The notes under the pieces are model-generated. The model was not told where the DNA came from and searched no databases. It saw only the letters and a list, made by a program, of their open reading frames with translations. Positions 41,239 through 51,200 of a DNA stretch of 64,000 bases are shown here, in pieces; position 1 is the stretch's first letter, and each line of letters begins with the position of its first letter. The position numbers and the translations under genes are program-made. Origin of the DNA: Algoriphagus halophilus (GTDB lineage Bacteria; Bacteroidota; Bacteroidia; Cytophagales; Cyclobacteriaceae); NCBI RefSeq assembly GCF_900129785.1, contig NZ_FSRC01000002.1:992001-1056000 (forward strand). Reading direction: 5' to 3'.

Positions 41239-44200
41239 CTATCTATTGTTGAGTCTCACATTGGGTTCAGCCTTAAGAACGGCAACCGTAGAAGGACCAA
41301 TTCCATCTGCAGCTTCTAGTTCAGCGTAGGAAGTAAATCGCTTTTCATTTCTTTTATTGATAATAGCTTGAGCCCTTACTTCACCTAATCCATTGACTCT
41401 CTGAAGTACTTCAATTGGTGAATCGTTCAGATAGACCATAAAATTTAATCTACCAGTTCCAAAACCTGGAATGGAAGCTTTGTTATGTGTGATCGAAGGA
41501 GGAATATCCCAACTGGTAGGTTGTGAGGATGAGGGCACCCAATTGTTATTGGTATATTCTAGCTCTTGAAGACTGAAGCTTAGGCTATCGGCTACATAGC
41601 TATCTGGATCGGTTTTGACTCCATTATTTAAGTTTTGTGGATAATTCACTTCTACTTCATATCGAACGACCTTTCCTTCATCGATAATATGCTGTTTAGC
41701 AAAGCGCTCAAATTTAGAATTCATTTCGGAATTGGTCTGCTTGGCTATTGGAGTTAGATTCCAAGAGACATTACCAGGTCCATGCAGTTTATGATTTAAC
41801 AGATGTCCTTCTACGATATAATTTGGGTAATTCATTTTCAGTAATCTACCCAATCCAGTCGTATAGGTTGGTTGACTTCCTGCAAGGCCACCGGGATCAA
41901 GACTTAGTGGATTTACTACTACGTGTTGACCCATTTCCATCCCTGCACCTGAAACCTTATCTCGAGTTTCAACCCTTGTTTGTGGTATTGGAGGGCCACC
42001 AATCGCATTTAGTATAGCTACTATTTTTTCAAATTCCCTCATGATTATCTGCCCTTTTTCTACCCCTTGACCTTCTCGATTTCTGTCAATTTCATTTGCT
42101 GAAGTTTGTAGTTCGGCTACTTTATCATCAGGGATTGTTTTGTTATTCCAACTTTTAGTTGAAATAATTCTTCCTAAAGTCATAGGATCGGCACTTGCTA
42201 TTATTATTTGAGCTTGGGGCGTTGAGTTTTCAAAATAAGCTTCATGTTGTTCACCATTAGGTAAAGTAAATCTTTTTCTAAACCCTAACCATCCAAGGAC
42301 GGCATCGGCAGCATTTCTACCAGCCTGCAAAATCGCACCTCCCACACTCAAGGCTCTATCAATCAGCCAGTCAATCGCTGCATTTACCCGATCTCTTAAT
42401 CCTCCAATCATTTCTGCGATCCTTGTTCCCAGGCCTCTCAATCCTACCTGGTTGGCAAGGAAGCCAATGGCTACAGGTATGGCATGTGCTAATGCAGCTT
42501 CCAAGAAATTGGCGGCATCTCCAATTGCTCCCCTGGCAATATTTGCCACTCCCGCCACAAATGAATTGACGATTTCCAGCATCTCACGCAGTTTTTCAAT
42601 AAAGGATTGAACAGCTCTGTAAAAGGCAATAAAGCTGTTGACGACCGCCATAATTCCTGTCGGATCAAGCATGGATAGCAACCGTGTGGTGACTTGGGTG
42701 ATAATTCGGGTCACCACCCAATTTTGTACCTGTTCCAATACCATATTCCACAAATTGCTCAGCTGCTCCTGAACATACTCCCAAATGGCAATGGGTCCAC
42801 GTTCCCATACATCTTTGATGAAAGTCCAGATCCCGGTAAGTGTATCAATGGCTCCTCGGATTTGAGCTACCCGCTCGGCTCCGATTTTCATCTCAAGTCT
42901 TTCCCATACATTATCCACGGTTAACCCAAGCACATCGAGGACAAATCCTAAAATGCTTTGGAAGCTTAGATCTGCAGGTGGATTGATCCCGGCCGAAGCC
43001 AGTTCCCCAAATAACCAGTCCCTTAATCCGCCCAAAAGATGGGTTAGTATATTGTCAAAGAACTGTACAAAACCTAGCTTCACAGCCCCCAGTAAATTTT
43101 TTAGGAATCCAATTGGATCGCGTTTGATGTCTTCAAAGGCACTTTGAGCATTCGCAATGATCTGCTGGATGGTTTCAATTGGGAAATTCATCACGACCAG
43201 CAATACTTCCACAATAATTTTGACGATGGTGACGATGAAGGCAAAAAGTCGCCGAATAGGATCAGCAAGAGTCTGAACTATTCGAACAAAGGCATCTATC
43301 GGATGGAATACATCTTCTATGGTAAAGCTGTTCCATAGTCCCAAAAACAAACCTGTTATATATGCCAATGAGAAGTTTAAGGTTTCTATTGCCGCATTGA
43401 TTCTAGAGGCGGTCTGTTCGATGGCTCCGGTTTCCTGCATTTGCTGAAACTGTTCTTCCCCACCCGGCATCAGTCCCATAAAGCCCCTGATGATATTGAC
43501 GGTAGTGCGAGGCACCACCTCTTCTGTGAAGGGATCTTTTCCTAAAATTACCGTCATCAAATGGAAGCCTTGTTGCTCTCTGGCGTAGGCAGAAAGCTGG
43601 GACATCAAAGCATTTTTAATAATTTCAAGGACCTTGATCGCTACGTTGGCTGCGAAGGTAAATACCCGTTGTGTAAAAGGGGTGAAAATAGCCACAGTAC
43701 GCTGGAAAGCACCAAATGGATCACTTAAATCATCCAATGAAAAGGCATTCCAAGCGGTTTCAAAGAGGGCTCTGACTTCTGCAAAACTGAAGTTTAAGGC
43801 AGCCAATTCTGCATCAATCCAATCAGCGGTTTCCTGAATGGTTCCTTCGGCTTGCATTCGTTCCAATTCCTGTTCTTTACCGATCAGGCGCAGGAAATCT
43901 TCAATTTTTTCAGCAGTAGTGGAGATGACTTCTTCCCCTGTCAATGGGTCGTGTCCAAGTAGTTTTGTTAACAAGGGATATCCTGGGAAAGCATCTGCCA
44001 AAGCTTTGAGGCCTGTCATTAAAGCCTCTTTGATCATGATGAAAATCTGATCTTTTACCCGACCTGCAAAAGTGACAATATCCCGATAGAGCTGTCCAAA
44101 AGTTTCATCCAGGATTTGGATATTCCCATCCCAACCCTCGGTAATCCCCATTCGGTCCCAAGCTTCTTCCAAGGTATCACTCAATCTACTGGAAGTGAGA

Positions 44201-45186
44201 TTTAATGATCTCATTTCTGTTTCTACCCAGGTAAATGCATCTTGGATGATTCCTAATTCGGTCAGTTTATTGAAAAGTAGCATCCCGAATACTGGAATAA
44301 GCCCCAGTAATCCGCCAAGTAAATTGACACCGTTTCTTTCTACATTCCTGCCTGCCAAAGGATCATATCCTATGATCACTGTCAAAAGGGAATAGCCTGG
44401 AATGTAGCTTGCAAACTCCGCGAGTCCCTCTCTTACTGCCCAAGGTAATCGCTGCACCTGAGGTGCTGTGCTGCTGATTTGGGGCAAAGGACTTCGTTGA
44501 ACAGGAGCGGAACCTTGCTGTACTGTATGAGTCAGTTCATGGGCTAACAGATGCTTCCCTTGGGAGGATTCTGGTTGGTATTTTCCTTCATTGAAATAAA
44601 TATCCTTTCCGTGAGTGAAAGCTTGGGCTCCCAAAGAATTGCTCATTTGAACCGCCCGAGCATCTTTGTGAATTCTAACTCCTGAAAAATCCGCTCCAAT
44701 TTTGGCTCCCATTTCACTTTGCAAAGGGGCTGGAAGTGCTTGACCTCCTCCGGAGCTGTTTACTAGATGGCTTGAAATTGAAGGGGAAGCCTGGATTGAA
44801 CCATCTGGGGATAATTGGATACTTTCTTCCTCCTCTTCCTGCCTTTGAATACCAAATCCGATTTCAGGCTGAAGTTGAATAGTTTCCTCTTCTTCCTCCA
44901 TGGCGCTCAATTGAAGGAAAGGGGAGGATGATGCGAATGGCATCATTTGAAGGGTCTCTTCTTCTTCCTCTGCTTGCATTTGGAATGCATCGGAAGAGCT
45001 CGGACTCATGGCAAATGCTGGTGAAGAGGGAGAGGGGCTCATCATAACATAATCTGCCACTGCATCAGCTTCTTTTTCGAAATGATCCCCAGGTTTTCCA
45101 ACTTTTAGACTTGGCTGAACCATAAAGCTTCCAGCACCACTTCGATAGGGTGAAGGCATGGTCTTATGTTCAACTAAAGCCCCCAT
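41239..45186 (-). CDS. eCIS-associated DUF4157 protein with repeats, nuclease-like and HhH C-terminus (probable cargo toxin)
   Basis: A 1315-residue protein closing the injection-system operon. Residues 70-128 hold three copies of an acidic motif, EEEEE(T/S)(L/I)Q(M/L). DUF4157 spans about 150-230 with the metallopeptidase-like 'HLLAHELTH' (HExxH at 216-220). Three ~138-residue repeats follow, marked by GxDP at 273, 411 and 549, then long amphipathic helices to ~1000. From about 1090 the chain resembles a DNA/RNA non-specific endonuclease: 'EGHLLNHKL' at 1126, 'WNLTP', 'NSEM' and 'RYEVEVNY'. Residues ~1258-1310 form a ComEA-like double helix-hairpin-helix ('VNGLGEVRAQAI', 'ADGIGPSTVAVL'). DUF4157 marks eCIS cargo, so a loaded nuclease toxin is likely. 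No obvious immunity gene is adjacent. Confidence 0.8.
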   Translation of the reverse strand: MGALVEHKTMPSPYRSGAGSFMVQPSLKVGKPGDHFEKEADAVADYVMMSPSPSSPAFAMSPSSSDAFQMQAEEEEETLQMMPFASSSPFLQLSAMEEEEETIQLQPEIGFGIQRQEEEEESIQLSPDGSIQASPSISSHLVNSSGGGQALPAPLQSEMGAKIGADFSGVRIHKDARAVQMSNSLGAQAFTHGKDIYFNEGKYQPESSQGKHLLAHELTHTVQQGSAPVQRSPLPQISSTAPQVQRLPWAVREGLAEFASYIPGYSLLTVIIGYDPLAGRNVERNGVNLLGGLLGLIPVFGMLLFNKLTELGIIQDAFTWVETEMRSLNLTSSRLSDTLEEAWDRMGITEGWDGNIQILDETFGQLYRDIVTFAGRVKDQIFIMIKEALMTGLKALADAFPGYPLLTKLLGHDPLTGEEVISTTAEKIEDFLRLIGKEQELERMQAEGTIQETADWIDAELAALNFSFAEVRALFETAWNAFSLDDLSDPFGAFQRTVAIFTPFTQRVFTFAANVAIKVLEIIKNALMSQLSAYAREQQGFHLMTVILGKDPFTEEVVPRTTVNIIRGFMGLMPGGEEQFQQMQETGAIEQTASRINAAIETLNFSLAYITGLFLGLWNSFTIEDVFHPIDAFVRIVQTLADPIRRLFAFIVTIVKIIVEVLLVVMNFPIETIQQIIANAQSAFEDIKRDPIGFLKNLLGAVKLGFVQFFDNILTHLLGGLRDWLFGELASAGINPPADLSFQSILGFVLDVLGLTVDNVWERLEMKIGAERVAQIRGAIDTLTGIWTFIKDVWERGPIAIWEYVQEQLSNLWNMVLEQVQNWVVTRIITQVTTRLLSMLDPTGIMAVVNSFIAFYRAVQSFIEKLREMLEIVNSFVAGVANIARGAIGDAANFLEAALAHAIPVAIGFLANQVGLRGLGTRIAEMIGGLRDRVNAAIDWLIDRALSVGGAILQAGRNAADAVLGWLGFRKRFTLPNGEQHEAYFENSTPQAQIIIASADPMTLGRIISTKSWNNKTIPDDKVAELQTSANEIDRNREGQGVEKGQIIMREFEKIVAILNAIGGPPIPQTRVETRDKVSGAGMEMGQHVVVNPLSLDPGGLAGSQPTYTTGLGRLLKMNYPNYIVEGHLLNHKLHGPGNVSWNLTPIAKQTNSEMNSKFERFAKQHIIDEGKVVRYEVEVNYPQNLNNGVKTDPDSYVADSLSFSLQELEYTNNNWVPSSSQPTSWDIPPSITHNKASIPGFGTGRLNFMVYLNDSPIEVLQRVNGLGEVRAQAIINKRNEKRFTSYAELEAADGIGPSTVAVLKAEPNVRLNNR

Positions 45187-45187
45187 A

Positions 45188-45364
45188 TTAGTTCTTTTCG
45201 ACTTTTGTTTTCATTGGCGAAGCTGCAGCAAGTGGGGTCATAGGCTCTTGTTCTTCCTCTACCGGTGTCATTTTGACTTGAGGTTTTTCTTTTTCATTGA
45301 CCACCACGACTACTTCTTCCTTTTCTATTTCCTGATCAGGCTTTTTTCTGACTTTCTTTCTCAT
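45188..45364 (-). CDS. 58-aa charged small protein in the eCIS operon
   Basis: A short gene coupled to its upstream neighbour: its ATG overlaps the stop of the AAA+ ATPase gene (ATGA), and its TAA ends 1 base before the DUF4157 start. The protein begins 'MRKKVRKKPDQEIEKEEVVV' and continues through Lys/Glu/Val repeats to 'PMTPLAAASPMKTKVEKN'. It is low complexity, with a basic head and acidic middle and no membrane segment. The tight overlaps argue that it is translated. Role unknown; a chaperone or signal segment for the following cargo is one possibility. Confidence 0.65.
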   Translation of the reverse strand: MRKKVRKKPDQEIEKEEVVVVVNEKEKPQVKMTPVEEEQEPMTPLAAASPMKTKVEKN

Positions 45365-46710
45365 ATCGTCCTGCCCATTTTATGATATTCTCTTCGTATC
45401 CCTTCTCGTATATCTCCAAGTTTAATTTCATTGGTATTCTTATCCAGTGCCATCAGTAGGCTGTGCTGGATCACCTGAATGATGGAACCACCCGAGAGTT
45501 CGTAACTTTTTGCGATTTCCTGAAGGTTAATTCGTTCTTCCAATTGGACCACTGCAGGAAAACCTTTGGTCCATAGTTTTTTACGCTCGTCCACTTGAGG
45601 CATTGGAAAGAATACAGAAGCTTGGAAGCGTCGCATAAATGCCTCATCCAGATTGTTTTTTAGGTTAGTAGCCAAAATCACCAAGCCATCGTATTCCTCT
45701 ATTCGCTGTAGCAGATAAGAGACTTCTTGGTTGGCATATCGGTCATGGGAATCAGAAACCGAAGTTCTTTTTCCGAACAAAGCATCGGCCTCATCAAAAA
45801 ATAAGATCCAACCTTTGCGCTCTGCCCGATCGAAAATCTTAGCCAGATTTTTTTCGGTTTCTCCAATGTATTTGGAAATCAATCTTGAAAGGTCAATTCT
45901 ATAAACATCTAAGCCTAATTTTTGTCCCAAAAGGGTGGTAGTGAGAGTTTTTCCTGTTCCAGGAGGGCCATAGAACAGGGCCTTAAATCCTGGTTTAAGT
46001 TTTCTCTTCATGCCCCAATCACTCAATAATTTATCTTTATGCTTCAGCCAGATTTCTATTTCTTTGAGTTCAAGTTCAGTATGTGGATTGAGAACTAAAT
46101 CCTCCCAAGTCATATTGGTTTCTAACAATTGAGCAGGAAACTCGGCACTAAAATCAGGTTTTCGTGCCGATCCACTCGTGATTTCCTGTAAGGTATCCCT
46201 ATTGATGATCAAGGTCCCATTGAGGTAAGGTTCATCAGAATCTGTTTCACTCAGATTCAACAATCCCTCTTTGAAGAGTTTGGAACTTTTATCGAATAAT
46301 TGGAGGTATTTGAATCGCTTTTCTAAATCTCCACCGGCTAGTATGAAAAGGACCGTCTCCCCCGTAGGTAAGAATCCATTATGATTTTTTCCTTTCCTTC
46401 CTCCAAACTCTGTGTAGATCTGTTGTGTCAGTTGGTTCCTTCCCATAAACATGTCCAGCATTTGAGGCTTGATATGGGGAACTGCTGCCAAAATTAGAAG
46501 GAATCGTTCGGCAGCACTCAAATCCATTTGATGGACCAATTTCGCATAGGAACTTGTGGCATTCTCCAATGTGGGTGCTGGGATTTCCAATACTTCCCTA
46601 ACACTATTCCCTGCATTGGCATTCATCGCGGAGCGGGCTTTCAAAATGCTCTGAAGCCAATCAAGTTCAGCCTGAATTGTGCTGGCGTTATGTGCAGTCA
46701 AGTTTACCAT
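45361..46710 (-). CDS. eCIS AAA+ ATPase
   Basis: A 449-residue AAA+ protein from the ATG at 46710, which overlaps the tape-measure stop (ATGGTAA); a longer reading to 46764 lies inside the previous gene. The N-terminal ~200 residues are helical and specific to the family. The AAA module has Walker A 'YGPPGTGKT', Walker B 'GWILFFDEADALFG', sensor 1 'VILATNLKNN' and the arginine-finger region 'EAFMRRFQ'. Such ATPases are conserved in eCIS and PVC/Afp clusters and are thought to assist assembly or cargo handling. Confidence 0.92.
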   Translation of the reverse strand: MVNLTAHNASTIQAELDWLQSILKARSAMNANAGNSVREVLEIPAPTLENATSSYAKLVHQMDLSAAERFLLILAAVPHIKPQMLDMFMGRNQLTQQIYTEFGGRKGKNHNGFLPTGETVLFILAGGDLEKRFKYLQLFDKSSKLFKEGLLNLSETDSDEPYLNGTLIINRDTLQEITSGSARKPDFSAEFPAQLLETNMTWEDLVLNPHTELELKEIEIWLKHKDKLLSDWGMKRKLKPGFKALFYGPPGTGKTLTTTLLGQKLGLDVYRIDLSRLISKYIGETEKNLAKIFDRAERKGWILFFDEADALFGKRTSVSDSHDRYANQEVSYLLQRIEEYDGLVILATNLKNNLDEAFMRRFQASVFFPMPQVDERKKLWTKGFPAVVQLEERINLQEIAKSYELSGGSIIQVIQHSLLMALDKNTNEIKLGDIREGIRREYHKMGRTI

Positions 46711-48269
46711 TCTACAGAAATTAGTTCCTCCATCCAAGGAAGTTTGATAAGTCCTATGCTCCAAGGAAGCCTGTCCAAGAGAATGTCAAAAGCTTGTCGT
46801 TGAATTTGAAGTTGATAGCCACGTTGGACCTTTCGGAGCAAACCTTCTCTTTTTAAAAATCCTTCCGAAATCATCTTTCCCGAACTACTTTTCAAAGCAG
46901 TCCATTGGCTTGCCATGCTTTCTAATAACAGAGGGATTTCATCTAAAATCTTTTGCTCCAAAGGGAGTACAAATTCCAAAGAATCCGAGGGATGCACTCC
47001 ACATAATAATTTATTCAGGAGCAATTCGGATTCGTCCTCAATTTGGCTGTTCGAAACCATATGCTGAAGGGTAAATACAGCCCTACTTTGATCTGTTTTG
47101 GAAACGAATTTTTTTGCTTCAACAAGTCCAATAGTTGCAAAAAAGCTGGGAAGAAATGCAGCTGTAAGAACAAGCCCTGCATTGTGAATAACAATAGATT
47201 CATCTGACTCTGGACTGGTTTTATTCCACCGCCTTTTTTCTTCATTTTTTAGCAAAACCACTTCCTTTTGCCATGTGGATAAGTGATTTTTTGATTTTGG
47301 CTGGAGGGATATATTTTCTATTATTTTTTGCCAATAGGAATTACCACTGATCTTTTTTAAACTGATTTGACGGGTAAGTTTTGGATGGAATAAATACTTA
47401 TCCACATCAGGTAGCTTATCCTTCAAATCATCGAAATGAAGCAAAATAGAAGTAATAACTTGGATGAATTCTGAATCTGATTTTATATTTTTCTCATCAG
47501 TCTTCGCTAAACTCACGAATGATTTGTTTAGGAATGTGGATAACTTATTTTGATGGTTTAATTGAGAAAATAAGAAGAGACTTTTTAAATAAAGATGAAC
47601 TTTAGGAGGCCTTAAATAGGATTTGTGGATAAGTGCTTTCACTAGCGTTCCAAGCGGTCCTAAAAAAGATAAATTGGAGGTCCAATTTGAACCCTTTGAA
47701 ATTAAAACTTCTAATTGCTTTTCTTGGATGATTTGGACCAATCTTTTCGAGATGGTTAAAGAGATGGGGAGGTTTTTCAACCAAGTGGTCAACAACTCGG
47801 GTTGTTCATTGATGACCTTTTCCAAAATGGTATCAAACTCCTTTTTTCTTTCTTGAGAAACCCACCAGGGAAGACGTCCAGATTCTAAATAAATAAAGAG
47901 AATTTCAGCATCAGATTTCAGCTGAATTTGTTCTCCCGAAGCAGAAGTTTTAGAAGTCCTTTGCAAGGATGGATTTGGGATGAGGACTTGTTCTAGAAAT
48001 GCTTTTTTTAATTCCGTTTCAAAGGCTTCCTGCAGCCGTTGTTTGAGTAAATCTTCTGGTATATCTGCCGGTAGTTTCCCTATATCCAATTCCAATTTAT
48101 CTATTCGAATCGGATGTTTCACATTCTTGTATTCTTGCATTACTTGATCCATAATAGGTAGCATAGCTTCATAAAATCGCTGCTGAAGAATTTTTTGTCC
48201 TTCCATCGCTGCAGCTTTATTTTTAAAGCTGGCTTCGATCACCTGAGTATGGATTAAATGGGTGCTCAT
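46704..48269 (-). CDS. contractile injection system tape measure protein
   Basis: A 521-residue protein with the N-terminal CIS_TMP pattern: 'MSTHLIHTQVIEASFKNKAAAM', 'KILQQRFYEAMLPIMDQVM' and 'IRIDKLELDIGKLPADIP', which define the eCIS tape-measure family (Afp14-like). The remainder is mostly helical, as expected for a rod in the tube lumen that sets length. It overlaps both neighbours: 4 bases with the 1215-residue protein gene and 7 with the ATPase gene. Confidence 0.87.
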   Translation of the reverse strand: MSTHLIHTQVIEASFKNKAAAMEGQKILQQRFYEAMLPIMDQVMQEYKNVKHPIRIDKLELDIGKLPADIPEDLLKQRLQEAFETELKKAFLEQVLIPNPSLQRTSKTSASGEQIQLKSDAEILFIYLESGRLPWWVSQERKKEFDTILEKVINEQPELLTTWLKNLPISLTISKRLVQIIQEKQLEVLISKGSNWTSNLSFLGPLGTLVKALIHKSYLRPPKVHLYLKSLFLFSQLNHQNKLSTFLNKSFVSLAKTDEKNIKSDSEFIQVITSILLHFDDLKDKLPDVDKYLFHPKLTRQISLKKISGNSYWQKIIENISLQPKSKNHLSTWQKEVVLLKNEEKRRWNKTSPESDESIVIHNAGLVLTAAFLPSFFATIGLVEAKKFVSKTDQSRAVFTLQHMVSNSQIEDESELLLNKLLCGVHPSDSLEFVLPLEQKILDEIPLLLESMASQWTALKSSSGKMISEGFLKREGLLRKVQRGYQLQIQRQAFDILLDRLPWSIGLIKLPWMEELISVEW

Positions 48270-51200
48270 TTTTTGCCGAGTAATTTTTCTATCAACCGTG
48301 CCTTGGTATCTGATGGCCTTACCTCAATGGATTTTTCCTCTGACAATTTCAAAAGCGTTTCTTTTTTGAAGATCTCCAAATCTTTTTTGGTGATAGTAGA
48401 ATCTGTCGTATGGGCGTTGAAAGTTTCTACCAACACAGTCTTATCCGCACCCGGCAAGTAAGAAACCCGATTGGTGTCTAAGTATTTTTTGAGTTCTGCT
48501 TCGGGAAGGCTTTCTGCTCTAACAATGATCATATCTTCGGTTCTACTTCCACAATTGCTGTTTTGATAGGATAAAATAGCCGAGACAAATTGTTCAGGTT
48601 TCATCAGGGAGGTATCGACCCCTACACTTTCCAGAATCATTTTTTGTCTTTCAAAATTGGAGACTGTTGTATCCGCCAATTCGCTAGAAGTGAAACCTTT
48701 TGATTCCCTTAGATTCGTCAATAACCCTACAATCACAGAAGTTAAGTCTCCGGAAGGGTTTTGAACGCCTCTGGTTTTAGCCACTTCTCGGATGAAATTC
48801 TCCTCCCAAGTAGAAATTATGGCGATCGAGTAGCACTCCCTTGCCTGCTGAGCACTTGGGGATAGGGTTACATTGACCAGTTTTTGATTACAAACGTCTA
48901 CTTCTTGAGTGACGAAACCTTCAAATTCGAAAATGACTGTCTGCCCTGGAAATGGGAATTGTAGGCTATAATTTCCAGAGCCATCGGTAAATGTATCTGA
49001 ATCTACTCCTTCTATGTAGACATGTACTTCGGGAAGTTCTTTTCCATCAATTGAAGTTACTTTGCCTTCAATCGCCATAGAGTCGCATTCGGGAATGATG
49101 ACCCCACCACAATTTTGAGCCTGATGATTCAGAATCGCTTCTTCCATTTGTTGATAACTCATTCCGTCGGTAGCAATCCCCAAACAACTCAATAGTGCAA
49201 GTCTTTCTGCATCTTCTTCCAGAATACCACTGTTAAGATCCTCATCTGTAAAGCCTTTGGTCTTTTGGAGACTGGATAGCAGAAGTTCTAATGCACGTTG
49301 GTCATCTTCATTGGAAGCGTCAATTTTTCGTTCTTCTAATGCTTGTCTAACACGTTCCATACCCCAACAAGCAAGTATGTCAACGGAGTAACAACCTTCA
49401 ATTCCTTTCACTAAAATGGACACTTTCCCTTGGTCACTCAATTTACTTTCTGTATCACGAAGGATGTATTGAAAACTATCAATCCCTGTAAATCCTTTTG
49501 CAGAAATGTATTCAATGGTATTGCTATTGGGAAGCTTTTTGATTTGTCCATTTTGAACTGAGTTATTCCCTAATAAAATCACTTCGTAGGTCCTTCCAGA
49601 AGTCAAAAAATCATTGATGGTAATTTCAAGTCGAGTGCTCTTTTCGGTAAAGGCAATAGCATAATCCGGTCTTGCGAAAGGAGGGAGGACGATGGCATCC
49701 TCTGTGCAGGCTTCCAGACATGGAGTGCATTCACAACAATAATAAGGGAGGCTAAAGTCCCCTATGATGCGCTCTTGTTTGGGGTCGTGAAGGAGAAAGA
49801 AGGTTCCTGCCTTCAGGACACCCGCTTCATGGGTAAGGCCTGGGTGTTTTTTGAGGTAATTGCTGAATTGATTGGATCGAAGAATTAGTAGTAACCTGGA
49901 TTGGTAGCTGGTATAAACTCGTTGAAGTTTGGAGAAAAATAACAAATCCAGAATTTGATATAAGAAAGGGGAAATCCTCATGAGTAATCCATTAAAGAAA
50001 TCCACTTCGTTTTCTTTATTTGGATCCACTTTTATTTCTTCCAGCAGTTTTTGATCAATCAGTACAAAATCAATTAAAAGTTGAAGAAGCTTTTTATAAG
50101 CATTTTGGAAGTTTTCCCATTGTAAATCTTTCAGGCATTCCGGCAAAGCAGCAGCCATAGACAACAGCATTTCCAATGTTTCTGAGGCTTTTTGATATAA
50201 TTCTTCCTCAGTAAAGTCTTCCTCTTCGTTTTTCTCGGCATATTCAGTGGCATACTCAAAGATGTCTTTCAACCCTTTTATGAATCCTACCACAATTCTC
50301 CTTTGGAAGGAATATTCTTCCTGAAGGTCTTTCCATCCACAGTTTTCTACTATTTCAGTTTCTTCAATTTCACCTAGGTGTAACACATCCACATGGATGG
50401 GTAAATTAAATTGAATGATTAACTTCTTTAGTTGACTGACTGTTTCTCCTAAGGATTTGCTCAGATGTCCTTCTATTCTTAAAAAAGGATAACTTTCTAA
50501 GTCATAGAAAAGGGGAGTTTCCAAAGGGTTACTGGCTTCAGTAGCTTCCACATCGGGTTGGTTATCGTAGCTTTGAACCCCCATTCGTTTGGTTGAAATT
50601 AGCTGAGGAATTCCAGGGTCTACCCAATTTTCCTCTAAGGAATACCAGGTAGAAAGATTGCTTTTTGATTTTATATCGTAGTAATAAGGAATCGCCCGAT
50701 CTCCCAACAACCCGATTTTTTCTACTGATGGAGTGATTTTTACAGGGAATTTTTCAAATTCTTCCCGATTAAAAATTCCTAACTCCAACTGTTCAAACAA
50801 TAATACCAACCGGCGGTGTCGTTGGACACAAGTTTCAGCAAGAAGTTTTTGCTGATTGAAAATTGGAGGCTGAATAAAACCATGCCGATATTTCAAAAAC
50901 TGATTTTGTGTCTCCAAATCAACCCTGGCCCTTCCCAGCATCAAATGCAATGGGAAAAGTGAACTGTCTGAGGGACAGGTGTACCAAAGCTCTTGTGCCA
51001 CTGATTTGAATTCCAGGTATGCTTTGATCAATTCCTTGGCAAAATCCCATAGGTATTGAATCCCGTGGATTTCATTGGGATCCGCCGTTAATATGGAATT
51101 AATTCCATCCCATTGATCTGATAAGGTGGAGGATTCAAAAGGGTTTTCGAAGCCATAACTTTTGCCCAAAATGGGCTCAAATGTTTTAAATGTTAAGGAT

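Noticed and set aside
42694..44395. Several plus-strand ORFs opposite the DUF4157 gene
   Set aside because: They are shadows of the long minus-strand gene with biased composition and no recognisable products.
41239..45186. DUF4157 protein as simply a secreted metalloprotease
   Set aside because: There is no signal peptide, the HExxH lies in the DUF4157 module typical of injection-system cargo, and the C-terminal end has nuclease-like and HhH parts.
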